Assembly: GCF_003633755.1 (NCBI RefSeq)
Contig: NZ_RBIL01000002.1
Location: 310,001-374,000 of the forward strand
Reading direction: 5' to 3'
DNA length: 64,000 bases
Source: Solirubrobacter pauli
GTDB taxonomy: Bacteria > Actinomycetota > Thermoleophilia > Solirubrobacterales > Solirubrobacteraceae
Shown: one piece after another, positions 8,609 through 16,178 of the stretch
Layout: each line of letters starts with the position of its first letter
Numbering within the stretch: the first letter of the stretch is position 1
Position numbers and translations under genes: made by a program
The notes under the pieces: generated by a model
Told to the model about the DNA's origin: nothing
What the model saw: the letters and a program-made list of their open reading frames with translations, nothing else
The model's database searches: none

Positions 8609-9409
8609 GAGCTGCTTGCCGGACAGCTCGGGGACGATGATGCGGCGGATCGTCCACGCGGGGTGGCGCCGGTCGATCGGGTCGGCGAGCTGGAAGCCCG
8701 CGCGCAGACCCGCCTTCAGCAGATGCGGGATCGCCTCGCGGGTGCGCAGACCGAACGGGTACGCGAACAGCCGCACGGGGTGGCCGACGAGCTTCTCCAG
8801 CGCGCGCGTCGGCTGCTCGACCTGCGTCTCCCAGTCGGCGCCGGCGTACTCGGGCACCGCCTTGTGGTCCCACGTGTGCGTGCCGATCGTCATCCCCGCC
8901 CGGTCGAGCTTGCGCACCTGCCCGCGCGTGAGCCAGCCGGGCTTGCCGAGCACGACGGTCATGATGAAGAACGTCGCCTTGAAGCGGTGGCGGCGCAGCA
9001 CCGGGAACGCCTCCGTGTACTGCCCGGCGGAGGCGTCGTCGAACGTCAGCAGCACCGGCTTGCGCGGCAGCGGCTCGCCGCGCAGCACGTGCGCGACGAG
9101 CGCGTCGCCGGTGACGGTCGTGTAGCCGGCGTCGTCCAGCGCGCGCATCTGCGCCGCGAACACCGAGGGCCGCACGATGTACGGCCGCGCCTGCGCTCCG
9201 TCCGCCGCGGTCGGCGTGCGGATCTGGTGGTAGCAGAGCACCGGGATGTTCGCGCGCGCGGCGACCGCGGCGGCGTCGGTGCGCGGGGTGGCGGTCGGCG
9301 TCGCCGACGCGGTCGGCTTCGGCGGCGTCGGCTCAGGCGCGCCCGAGCCGCCGCACCCCACCGCCAGCAGCAGCGCCGCCATCGCCGCCCGGGTCCATCG
9401 GCCGCGCAT
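8582..9409 (-). CDS. Lipoprotein polysaccharide deacetylase (NodB domain, CE4)
   Basis: 275 residues. A signal peptide ends in the lipobox LLAVGC, so the protein is probably lipid-anchored outside the membrane, followed by a Pro/Thr linker (about 24-45). The CE4 catalytic motifs are present: TFDD with the metal-binding Asp, HTWDH with the two metal His, and AYPFG. The enzyme would remove N-acetyl groups from a cell-surface glycan such as peptidoglycan. The ORF's downstream neighbour is convergent and overlaps by 27 bases; the hydrolase gene upstream ends three bases before this start, so the two may be cotranscribed. Confidence 0.88.
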   Translation of the reverse strand: MRGRWTRAAMAALLLAVGCGGSGAPEPTPPKPTASATPTATPRTDAAAVAARANIPVLCYHQIRTPTAADGAQARPYIVRPSVFAAQMRALDDAGYTTVTGDALVAHVLRGEPLPRKPVLLTFDDASAGQYTEAFPVLRRHRFKATFFIMTVVLGKPGWLTRGQVRKLDRAGMTIGTHTWDHKAVPEYAGADWETQVEQPTRALEKLVGHPVRLFAYPFGLRTREAIPHLLKAGLRAGFQLADPIDRRHPAWTIRRIIVPELSGKQLLRELRTSF

Positions 9410-9412
9410 GGC

Positions 9413-10114
9413 TCAAGTGAAGCAAGCCAGCACCACGTCGCGCACCGCTTCGGGCTGGGACAGGAACGGATGGTGGCCCGCGTCGAGCTCGACGACGGTG
9501 CCGGCGCGGCGCGCGAACTCGCGCTGGCGCTCGGCCGGCGTGCCCCGGTCGTCGGCGCAGACGATGTAGGTCGACGGCACCGCGTGCCAGGCCGCCGCCT
9601 GCACCGGCGCCTGCAGCACGGCCAGGCTCTGGCGGGCGGTCCTGTCCATGGCCGCCCGCTGGATCTCCGGCGTGCAGTCCTGCAGGAACGTGTCGGCCAG
9701 GGCGTCCGGGCGGACGGTGAAGGTGCCGGCCTCGGGGTCGACCTCCAGGAACGGCGCCGGCGACTCGCCGCCGAACGTGGACAGGCTCTCGCCGGGCTCG
9801 GGCAGGTAGCTGGTGATCAGCAGCAGATGACGCACGCTGTCGACCCCGGCGGCGGCCTGCGCGGTGATGATGCCGCCGTAGCTGTAGGCGACGACGACCG
9901 TCGGCTCGTCGCTCGCGGTGAGCACCGCGCGCACGGCGGCGACGTCGTCGTCCAGCCCGGGCCCGTCCGCGCCGACCGGCAGCCCGGTCTCGCCGCAGCT
10001 CGGCAGCGGCGGCGCCTCGCTGGTCACGCCGTGCTCGGCGAGCCGCTCCGCGGTCGGGTGCCACCACCAGGACCCGTCCTTGACACACGCGCCGTGCACG
10101 AAGACCACTCTCAT
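9413..10114 (-). CDS. Alpha/beta hydrolase
   Basis: 233 residues. The oxyanion-hole region is FVHGACVKDGSWWW, the nucleophile elbow is AYSYGG, the catalytic acid is probably the Asp in VCADDRGTP, and the catalytic His is in AGHHPFLS. This is a small esterase/lipase-type hydrolase close to the salicylate esterase-like group; the substrate is unknown. It is divergent from a TetR regulator across 47 bases and is the likely target of that regulator. TACTGT eight bases before the ATG marks a leaderless promoter. Confidence 0.85.
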   Translation of the reverse strand: MRVVFVHGACVKDGSWWWHPTAERLAEHGVTSEAPPLPSCGETGLPVGADGPGLDDDVAAVRAVLTASDEPTVVVAYSYGGIITAQAAAGVDSVRHLLLITSYLPEPGESLSTFGGESPAPFLEVDPEAGTFTVRPDALADTFLQDCTPEIQRAAMDRTARQSLAVLQAPVQAAAWHAVPSTYIVCADDRGTPAERQREFARRAGTVVELDAGHHPFLSQPEAVRDVVLACFT

Positions 10115-10122
10115 GCCCAGCG

Positions 10123-10128
10123 ACAGTA
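10123..10128 (-). promoter_or_regulatory. -10 box TACTGT of the alpha/beta hydrolase
   Basis: On the minus strand TACTGT is eight bases from the ATG at 10114. The 47-base gap to the TetR start also holds an imperfect palindrome centred on ACGT (TTTGTTACGTGAAAA, about 10138-10152) that could be the TetR operator. Confidence 0.5.
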
Positions 10129-10161
10129 GACGAAGCGTTTGTTACGTGAAAAGCTGGCGGC

Positions 10162-10707
10162 GTGGGGCGGCGTCCACAACCGGAGATCAGGCAGCGGCTG
10201 CTCGACGCGTGCACCGACCACGCGCTGCAGCACGGGCTCCCGGACCGGCTCGGGCCGCTGGCGGAGGCGACCGGCACCTCGACCCGGATGCTGATCTACC
10301 ACTTCGAGACCCGCGACCGGCTGTTGCGGGAGATCCTCGGCCAGGCGCGCCGCCGTCAGCTCGACACCTTCACCGACCTGCTGCGCGTGCGCCCCGACGA
10401 GCCGTACCTGACGACGCTGCGACACGCCTGGGCAGGGATGACGGGGCCTGAGGGCCGGCCCTACCTGCGCATGTTCGGCCGCTTGCACGACAGCGCCGGC
10501 GAGCCGCTGTGGCCGGGCTTCCGCAGGGGCGCGACCACCGACTGGCTCGCGCCGCTCGAGCAGGGGATGCGGACCCTCGGCCGCCCGGAGCTCGCGACGG
10601 TCGTGCTCGCGGTCATCCGCGGCCTGCTGATGGACCTCGACGCCACCGGCGACGCCGAGCGCACCGACCGGGCGTTCGACGCCTTCCTGGCCACGCTCAG
10701 GGCGTGA
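10162..10707 (+). CDS. TetR/AcrR-family transcriptional regulator
   Basis: 181 residues. The N-terminal helix-turn-helix covers RQRLLDACTDHALQHGL and PLAEATGTSTRMLIYHFETR, with the family's usual YHF/YYH recognition-helix end followed by RDRLLREIL. The C-terminal ligand domain is short (about residues 70-181). It is transcribed divergently from the alpha/beta hydrolase and probably represses that gene and itself. The GTG start is the only sensible start ahead of the DNA-binding domain. Its last 11 bases overlap the convergent acetyltransferase gene. Confidence 0.88.
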   Translation: MGRRPQPEIRQRLLDACTDHALQHGLPDRLGPLAEATGTSTRMLIYHFETRDRLLREILGQARRRQLDTFTDLLRVRPDEPYLTTLRHAWAGMTGPEGRPYLRMFGRLHDSAGEPLWPGFRRGATTDWLAPLEQGMRTLGRPELATVVLAVIRGLLMDLDATGDAERTDRAFDAFLATLRA

Positions 10708-11374
10708 CCGTCGCGACCAGGGTCGCGACCGTGCGGAAGCCCAGCCGCTCGTAGACGCCGCGGCCGTCGGGGGACGCCTGCAGCGTCGCCGTGCGCGCGC
10801 CGGCCTCGCGGGCCTGGACCAGCGCCCCGGCGACCACCTGCGCCGCGAGGCCGCGCCGCCGGAAGCGCGCTTCGGTGGCGACGTACTGGACGCTGACGTC
10901 GTCGTCGACGCGGAGCGTCAGCGCGACGCACGCCCACTCGCCGTCCACGCGCAACCCGTGCGTGCGGAGCCGCGGGTCGGCGAGCGCGCCGATCAGGGGC
11001 GCGAGCCGGTCGCGCTGACCGTAGGCCCGGTCGTTGAGGGTCCCGAGGACGTCGAGCGCCGGCGCGTCCAGCGGCGCATGGGCGGGCGCCTCCCAGCCCG
11101 CGAGCACGAGCCCCATGCACGGCATCGCGAGCTCCGCGAGCTCGGTCCGGCCGGCCGGCACCGCGGTGCTCCACACGCAGTGCGGCGGTTCGACCAGCTC
11201 GGCGCCGGGTGCGGCGACGGCCGCGTCGATCCAGTGGTTGTCCCGCGCCCACGGCACGTGGGCGCCGACGACGCCGGGCGTCCGGTGCTCCGCCGCGCCG
11301 CGGACGCCGGTCCGTCCGAGGCACGCGAGCGTCTCCGCGAAGCCGTCGATCGAGCACTGCGCCAGGTCCCGCAC
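10697..11374 (-). CDS. GNAT-family N-acetyltransferase
   Basis: 225 residues from the GTG at 11374. The GNAT acetyl-CoA site is visible in the C-terminal half: VQYVATEARFRRRGLAAQVV contains the R-R-G-L-A pyrophosphate loop, followed by LQASPDGRGVYERLGFR. The N-terminal half is less conserved and may hold the acceptor site. An in-frame GTG at 11434 would add 20 low-complexity residues, but TACGAT six bases before 11374 favours the shorter form. The acceptor substrate is unknown. Confidence 0.82.
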   Translation of the reverse strand: MRDLAQCSIDGFAETLACLGRTGVRGAAEHRTPGVVGAHVPWARDNHWIDAAVAAPGAELVEPPHCVWSTAVPAGRTELAELAMPCMGLVLAGWEAPAHAPLDAPALDVLGTLNDRAYGQRDRLAPLIGALADPRLRTHGLRVDGEWACVALTLRVDDDVSVQYVATEARFRRRGLAAQVVAGALVQAREAGARTATLQASPDGRGVYERLGFRTVATLVATVTP

Positions 11375-11380
11375 ATCGGC

Positions 11381-11386
11381 ATCGTA
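11381..11386 (-). promoter_or_regulatory. -10 box TACGAT of the GNAT gene
   Basis: TACGAT is six bases from the GTG at 11374 on the minus strand and decides that start over the longer in-frame GTG at 11434. Confidence 0.5.
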
Positions 11387-11514
11387 CGCCGCGATCCTCG
11401 TACGCGGTCGGGGAGCTGACGGAGGCGTGCGCACCGGCGGCGGGGCGGGGGGCAGGACGTCCGGCGAGGGCCTGGCGACTGCCGGGTGAGGTTCACGTAG
11501 GGAGGTACAGAGTC

Positions 11515-12678
11515 ATGAGGGTGCTCGTGCGGACTCTGCTGAGCGCGGCGCTGGCGGGGCTGGCGTTGCTCGGACCGATCGCCTCGGCCAGTGGCCACGG
11601 CGGGGGAGGTGACGAGCCCCGCTTCCGGGCGCTGATCTTCTCCAAGACCGCGGCCTTCCGCCACACCGAGTGCATCCCGGCGGGCACGGTCGCGATCGCC
11701 CAGATGGCGCTCCGCCACGACTTCGAGGTGGACGCGACCGAGAACGCGGCCGAGTTTACGGAGCAGAACCTCGCGCGCTACGACGTCGTGATCTTCCTCT
11801 GCACGACGGGCGACGTGCTCAACGCGCAGCAGCAGACCGCCTTCGAGCACTACATCCAGGCCGGCGGCGGCTACGCGGGCATCCACTCGGCGTCGGACAC
11901 CGAGTACGACTGGCCGTGGTACGGGCGCCTGGTCGGCGCGTACTTCCGTGACCACCCGGGCGTGCCGGGCGTCAACCAGCAGTTCCAGACCGCGACCATC
12001 CGCGTCGAGGACCCCGACACGGCCGCGACGCGCGACCTGCCACGCCGTTGGACGCGCGAGGAGGAGTGGTACAACTTCCGCACCAACCCGCGGAACCTGG
12101 TCCACGTGCTGATGAACGTGGACGAGCGCACGTACGACCCGCGCGGGTACAGCCAGCCGGGCGGCTCCCCGCCGATGGGCGACCACCCGATCGCGTGGTG
12201 CCACCGCTACGACGGCGGCCGCTCCTTCTACACCGCGCTCGGGCACAAGGGCTCGTACTTCAAGGAGCCGCTGCTCCTGTCGCACATCCTCGGCGGCCTG
12301 GAGATCGCCGCCGGCCTCGAGCCGTGCCGCGGCGAGAACCCGCGGCTCGACCAGCTCGCCCGGCAGGTCGTGCGCGACTGCAACCGCGACGGCGACCTGG
12401 ACCGGGACTATCCGCTGGGTGCCCTGCGCCGGGCGCTGCGGCTGGTCGACGAGGACTCCCGCTGCGCCCGCCGGATCGAACGCGCGATCGAGCGTGCGCA
12501 GCGTGAGCGTGAGCGCGAGTTGCTCCGGATCTACCGGGACTGCAGCCGGGACGGCGACCTCGACCGCGACTACCCGCGCGGCCAGCTCCGGCGAGCGCTG
12601 CGGCTGCTGCCGGACGAGCTGCGGGAGTACACCGACTGCGAGAGCGCGATCGAGGAGGCGCTCGACGACCGCGGCTGA
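11515..12678 (+). CDS. Secreted ThuA-domain protein with two C-terminal EF-hand-like repeats
   Basis: 387 residues. Signal peptide MRVLVRTLLSAALAGLALL ends around residue 26. A ThuA (class I glutamine-amidotransferase-like) domain spans about 35-260: FRALIFSKTAAFRHT, VVIFLCTTGDVLN and GGGYAGIHSASD, then ALGHKGSYF. ThuA proteins are linked to sugar metabolism, often in secreted glycan-binding enzymes. The C-terminus carries two near-identical units, DCNRDGDLDRDY (about 12376-12411) and DCSRDGDLDRDY (about 12538-12573), each followed by LRRALRL; the loops fit an EF-hand D-x-[NS]-x-D-G pattern. A strong ribosome binding site (GGGAGG, 11500-11505) precedes the ATG. Convergent with rph, four bases apart. 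Confidence 0.82.
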   Translation: MRVLVRTLLSAALAGLALLGPIASASGHGGGGDEPRFRALIFSKTAAFRHTECIPAGTVAIAQMALRHDFEVDATENAAEFTEQNLARYDVVIFLCTTGDVLNAQQQTAFEHYIQAGGGYAGIHSASDTEYDWPWYGRLVGAYFRDHPGVPGVNQQFQTATIRVEDPDTAATRDLPRRWTREEEWYNFRTNPRNLVHVLMNVDERTYDPRGYSQPGGSPPMGDHPIAWCHRYDGGRSFYTALGHKGSYFKEPLLLSHILGGLEIAAGLEPCRGENPRLDQLARQVVRDCNRDGDLDRDYPLGALRRALRLVDEDSRCARRIERAIERAQRERERELLRIYRDCSRDGDLDRDYPRGQLRRALRLLPDELREYTDCESAIEEALDDRG

Positions 12679-12681
12679 CGG

Positions 12682-15126
12682 CTACGCGAGGAGCTCCACG
12701 TAGCCGTCCGTGCCGTGCACGCGGATCCGCGCGCCATCCGGGATCAGCCGGGTGGCGCGCTCGACGCCGACGACCGCCGGCAGGCCGTACTCGCGCGCGA
12801 TCACCGCGCCGTGGGTCATGAGGCCGCCGACCTCCGTCACGAGGCCCTTGATCGCGACGAACAGCGGTGACCAGCTCGGGTCGGTGAAGGCGGTCACGAG
12901 GATGTCGTCGGGGCCGAGGTCGGCGTCGGCGACGTCGAGGACGACGCGGGCGCGGCCCTCGACCGTGCCGGAGGAGACGGCGAGGCCGACCAGCGCGCCG
13001 GCCGGCACGTCCTCGCGGCGGTACGCGCCGGTCAGCGCCTCGCCCTCGGACGTGAGGACGCGCGGCGGCGTCATCGCCTCGTAGCCCCGGAACGCGACCT
13101 TGCGCGCGGCGATCAGCGCATGGTCGGCGTGCCCGCTGCGGGTGACCTCGTGCAGCTCGGCGAACGAGAGGAAGAAGACGTCCTCGCGCTCGCGCAGGAC
13201 GCCGGCGGCGACGAGGCGGTCGGCCTCCTCCAGCAGCGCGCGCTTGTAGATGAAGTAGCGGCGGATGAAGCCGTACTTGGGGTATTCCCGGTAGCCGATG
13301 AACGTGCGGACGCGGTCGATGTGCTCCTTGGCTTCCGCCGCCTTGGCCTCGCCGTCCGCCAGCGCTCGCAGCCGCTCGAGGAGGTCCTGCTCCTTCGCGG
13401 CCGCCTCGCGACGACCCTGCTCGAAGCGCGCGGGGCCGGCGCCCGGAGCGAAGTTGCGCACGTTGCCGAGGATCATCGGCACGAGCAGCGACGGGTGCTC
13501 GCTCCAGCGCGGACGCGTGACGTCGATCTCGCCGATGCAGCGCATGCCGTACCGGTCGAGGTAGGCGAGGATCGCGTCGCGCGCCTCCGGCCCGCCCGGC
13601 ACGTCGGCCAGCGCGTCCAGGAAGCCGTCGTCCTCCGCCTGCTCCAGCAGCGCCACGACCTCCGCGTGCGGGCGGACGACGTCGGCGACGTCGAGCAGCG
13701 CGAGGCCCATCTCGGACGTGACGTTGTGCGGCACGGACTGCGTGAGCGTGTCCGCCGCGTTCTTCTCGCCGAGCCACTCGAGCATGTGGTCGTTGAGCCA
13801 CTGGGAGCTGTCCATCGCGCCCATGAACACCTGGAAGCTGCGCGGGTCGAACAGCAGTCGCCGCAGCTCCTGGATGTCCTCGAGGATGAAGTCGAGCAGC
13901 GCCGGCCCGGACCGGCCCCGGATGTCGCGCTCGAGCGCGGCGACGGACGCCTCGTTGTGCGCGATCAGCGCCTCGACGATCGCGGGGTCCGTCGCGATCG
14001 GGGCGGGCGGGGTGAGCCCGGGCGGGGGCCCGGCCGGAGCGGCGTCCGCGACGGTCGGCACGAAGCCGCGGTCGATGACGGTCCGCAGCGCGTCGCCGGT
14101 CAGCGGGTCGCCGGTCGTGATCATCTGCAGCAGGCCCGCCCGGACGGCCGGGGAGGCGAGCTGCGCGGTGACGTCGACGAACAGCCGCCCGCCGGCCTCG
14201 TGCATCGGCGGCTTGGCCGTGAGCTGGAAGAGCGAGAGCCCGAGCGGCTTCATCGGGTCGGTCATCATCTGCTGGTGGCCGACTGAGAGGTAGACGTGGT
14301 CGCCGTCGTCCGCCGCCGCGGGGATCGGGAACAGCGTCGTGATCGGCCGGCTCTGGACGAGCGCGAACGCGTCGCCGGTCAGGCACCACTCGATGTCCTG
14401 CGGGCGGCCGAAGTGCGCCTCGACCCGCCGGCCCAGCTCGACGAGCCGAGTGAGCTCGGCGTCCGTCAGGACCGGCTCGGCGTGCTGCGTCTCGCGGGCC
14501 ACGACCGCGCCGTCGCGCACGCGGTAGGTGTCGGGGTTCACCCGCCCGGAGACGAGCGCCTCGCCGAGCCCCGGAACCGCCTCGACCGTGGCGACCCTGC
14601 GGTTCGACGTGACGGGGTCGGCGGTGAACAGCATCCCGGCGGCGCGCGGCTCGACCAGCTCCTGCACGACGACCGCCATCGGCGCGGCGTGGAGGTCGTG
14701 CCGGCCGCGGTACGCGACGGCCCGCTCGGTGAACAGCGAGGCCCAGACCTTGCGGACGTGCTCGACGACCGCCTCCACGCCGACGACACCCAGGAAGCTG
14801 TCGTGCTGGCCGGCGAACGACGCCGTCGGCGAGTCCTCGGCGGTGGCGCTCGAGCGGACGGCGTAAGCCGTGCCCGGGCGGACCCGCGCGCCGATCGCGG
14901 CGACGAGGTCGGCGGGCAGCGCGACCTCCGCCACGTCCGCCGTCGAATCCGCGTCCCCGACCACCCGCCGGAAGGCGTCCGTGGTCACGCAGAACCCGGG
15001 CGGGACCTGGACGCCGTCGATCCGCGACAGCTCACCCAGGCTCGCGCCCTTGCCGCCCACGAGCGCGACGTGACCCGCCCCGACGTCCTCGAAGCCGACC
15101 ACGTCGGCGTGCCCTTCCGTGCCCAT
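12682..15126 (-). CDS. rph: Rifamycin-inactivating phosphotransferase
   Basis: 814 residues from the ATG at 15126. An ATP-grasp domain (about 1-310) starts ALVGGKGASLGELSRI and contains YAVRSSATAEDSPTASFAGQ and DIEWCLTG. A central antibiotic-binding region (about 320-700) follows, and the C-terminal swivelling phosphohistidine domain has EVGGLMTHGAVIAREYG with the catalytic His. This three-domain order and size match RPH enzymes, which transfer the beta-phosphate of ATP to the C21 hydroxyl of rifamycins, rather than PEP synthase, which has an extra TIM barrel. The chosen ATG has an AGGGAG ribosome binding site; a longer start at 15189 would run through the regulatory palindrome. A RAE-like element lies upstream. 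Confidence 0.85.
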   Translation of the reverse strand: MGTEGHADVVGFEDVGAGHVALVGGKGASLGELSRIDGVQVPPGFCVTTDAFRRVVGDADSTADVAEVALPADLVAAIGARVRPGTAYAVRSSATAEDSPTASFAGQHDSFLGVVGVEAVVEHVRKVWASLFTERAVAYRGRHDLHAAPMAVVVQELVEPRAAGMLFTADPVTSNRRVATVEAVPGLGEALVSGRVNPDTYRVRDGAVVARETQHAEPVLTDAELTRLVELGRRVEAHFGRPQDIEWCLTGDAFALVQSRPITTLFPIPAAADDGDHVYLSVGHQQMMTDPMKPLGLSLFQLTAKPPMHEAGGRLFVDVTAQLASPAVRAGLLQMITTGDPLTGDALRTVIDRGFVPTVADAAPAGPPPGLTPPAPIATDPAIVEALIAHNEASVAALERDIRGRSGPALLDFILEDIQELRRLLFDPRSFQVFMGAMDSSQWLNDHMLEWLGEKNAADTLTQSVPHNVTSEMGLALLDVADVVRPHAEVVALLEQAEDDGFLDALADVPGGPEARDAILAYLDRYGMRCIGEIDVTRPRWSEHPSLLVPMILGNVRNFAPGAGPARFEQGRREAAAKEQDLLERLRALADGEAKAAEAKEHIDRVRTFIGYREYPKYGFIRRYFIYKRALLEEADRLVAAGVLREREDVFFLSFAELHEVTRSGHADHALIAARKVAFRGYEAMTPPRVLTSEGEALTGAYRREDVPAGALVGLAVSSGTVEGRARVVLDVADADLGPDDILVTAFTDPSWSPLFVAIKGLVTEVGGLMTHGAVIAREYGLPAVVGVERATRLIPDGARIRVHGTDGYVELLA

Positions 15127-15158
15127 AGCGCTGCTCCCTTCATCGCTTGCGGCGAGCG

Positions 15159-15164
15159 AGTATG
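15159..15164 (-). promoter_or_regulatory. -10 box CATACT of rph
   Basis: CATACT on the minus strand lies about 32 bases before the rph ATG and just downstream of the RAE-like palindrome, whose TTGAAT half could act as -35 with a 19-base spacer. Unlike most genes here, rph would have a leader of about 25 bases with a ribosome binding site. Confidence 0.4.
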
Positions 15165-15174
15165 AGGCACACCC

Positions 15175-15195
15175 GGGGGCTTGATTCAAGCCCCC
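15175..15195. promoter_or_regulatory. RAE-like inverted repeat upstream of rph
   Basis: Perfect 10-base arms GGGGGCTTGA / TCAAGCCCCC surround a single T. The published rifamycin-associated element is GGGGCTTGCGGCAAGGCCC (from memory), and this site keeps GGGGCTTG-nnn-CAAG and most of the right arm. It sits upstream of the promoter of a rifamycin phosphotransferase, exactly where RAEs occur. It is unlikely to be a terminator because no T-run follows on either strand. Confidence 0.6.
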
Positions 15196-15234
15196 CTACC
15201 AGGGATACTCTGGATGTGGCGGGGGACAGACGGC

Positions 15235-16143
15235 CTACGCCACCACGTCGCGCTGCGCCGCATCGACCAGCGCGGCGACCGCCGTCTTGACCGCGGTCGT
15301 GTCGCTCAGCGCCGGCCGGGTGACCGCGTAGACGTCGCGGCTCGGCGCCGCGTCGGGGCGGAGCGGGCGGGTGACGACGTCGCTGCGGATGACGCCGAGG
15401 GCGAGCGAGGGCAGCAGCGCGAGGCCCATGCCGGCGGCGACGAAGCCCTGGGCGGGCCAGAACTCGTCGGCCTCGATCACGAAGGTGGGGGTGAAGCCCG
15501 CGCGGTCGAACGCGGCGAGGGTGTTCCGGCGGCAGCAGCCGATGTGGTTGCCGAGGCGGATCCAGGTCTCGCCCGCGGCGTCGGCGAGCGCCACCGTGCG
15601 GCGCTTGGCGAGCCGGTGGCCGCGGGGCAGCACGATCCGGTAGACGTCCGTGAGCAGCGGCGTGTAGACCAGCCCGTCGCCGCCGACCTCGTCGTGGACC
15701 TCGATGACCGCCACGTCGATCAGGCCGCGGCGCAGCAGTGCCAGCGCCTCTTCGGGGACCTCTGAGCGGAGCGTCACGTCAAGGCCCGGCAGCCGCGCGT
15801 GCAACTGCGCGAGGGCGGGCGGGACGAGCTCGGCCCCGGCGCTGGCGAAGGACGCCAGCCGCAGCGACCCGAGCTGGCCGGCGTTGAGCGCCATCAGCTC
15901 CGACTCGGCCTGCGCGAGCTGCTCGAAGATCCGCGTGGCGTGCCGTGCCAGCAGCTCGCCCGCGGGCGTGAGCCGGACGCCGCGGCCCGCCGGCTCCAGC
16001 AGCACGGACCCGCTGTCGACCTCGAGCGCGGCGATCTGCTGGCTGATCGCGGACGACGAGTAGCCGAGCTGGGTGGCCGCCTCCCGCACCGATCCGGTCG
16101 TGGCGACGGCTTGGAGCGCCTGCAGCCGCTTGGGGTCGAGCAC
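15235..16143 (-). CDS. LysR-family transcriptional regulator
   Basis: 302 residues. The N-terminal winged helix is LQALQAVATTGSVREAATQL followed by GYSSSAISQQIAALE. The C-terminal periplasmic-binding-like effector domain (about 90-290) has the two alpha/beta lobes, including DVTLRSEVPEEALALLRRG. It is divergent from an MFS transporter 35 bases away, and LysR proteins typically activate such a divergent gene in response to a small molecule. The Cys pair in NHIGCCRRNTLAAF of the effector domain is unusual and might be redox-sensitive. GTG start, with TACAGT seven bases ahead. Confidence 0.9.
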   Translation of the reverse strand: MLDPKRLQALQAVATTGSVREAATQLGYSSSAISQQIAALEVDSGSVLLEPAGRGVRLTPAGELLARHATRIFEQLAQAESELMALNAGQLGSLRLASFASAGAELVPPALAQLHARLPGLDVTLRSEVPEEALALLRRGLIDVAVIEVHDEVGGDGLVYTPLLTDVYRIVLPRGHRLAKRRTVALADAAGETWIRLGNHIGCCRRNTLAAFDRAGFTPTFVIEADEFWPAQGFVAAGMGLALLPSLALGVIRSDVVTRPLRPDAAPSRDVYAVTRPALSDTTAVKTAVAALVDAAQRDVVA

Positions 16144-16150
16144 GGATGAG

Positions 16151-16156
16151 ACTGTA
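16151..16156 (-). promoter_or_regulatory. -10 box TACAGT of the LysR gene
   Basis: TACAGT on the minus strand is seven bases from the GTG at 16143, inside the 35-base gap shared with the divergent MFS gene. LysR binding here would affect both promoters. Confidence 0.5.
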
Positions 16157-16178
16157 CGCGATTGCTTAAGAGTCGGCC

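Noticed and set aside
12682-15126. Phosphoenolpyruvate synthase annotation
   Set aside because: The order ATP-grasp, long central region, C-terminal phosphohistidine domain fits rifamycin phosphotransferase; the C-terminal PEP-binding barrel is missing.
15181-15209. Plus-strand TTGATT-17-GATACT as a promoter
   Set aside because: The match is good, but it would transcribe antisense through the LysR gene with no plus-strand gene to serve; it may be an accident of the palindrome or an antisense promoter.
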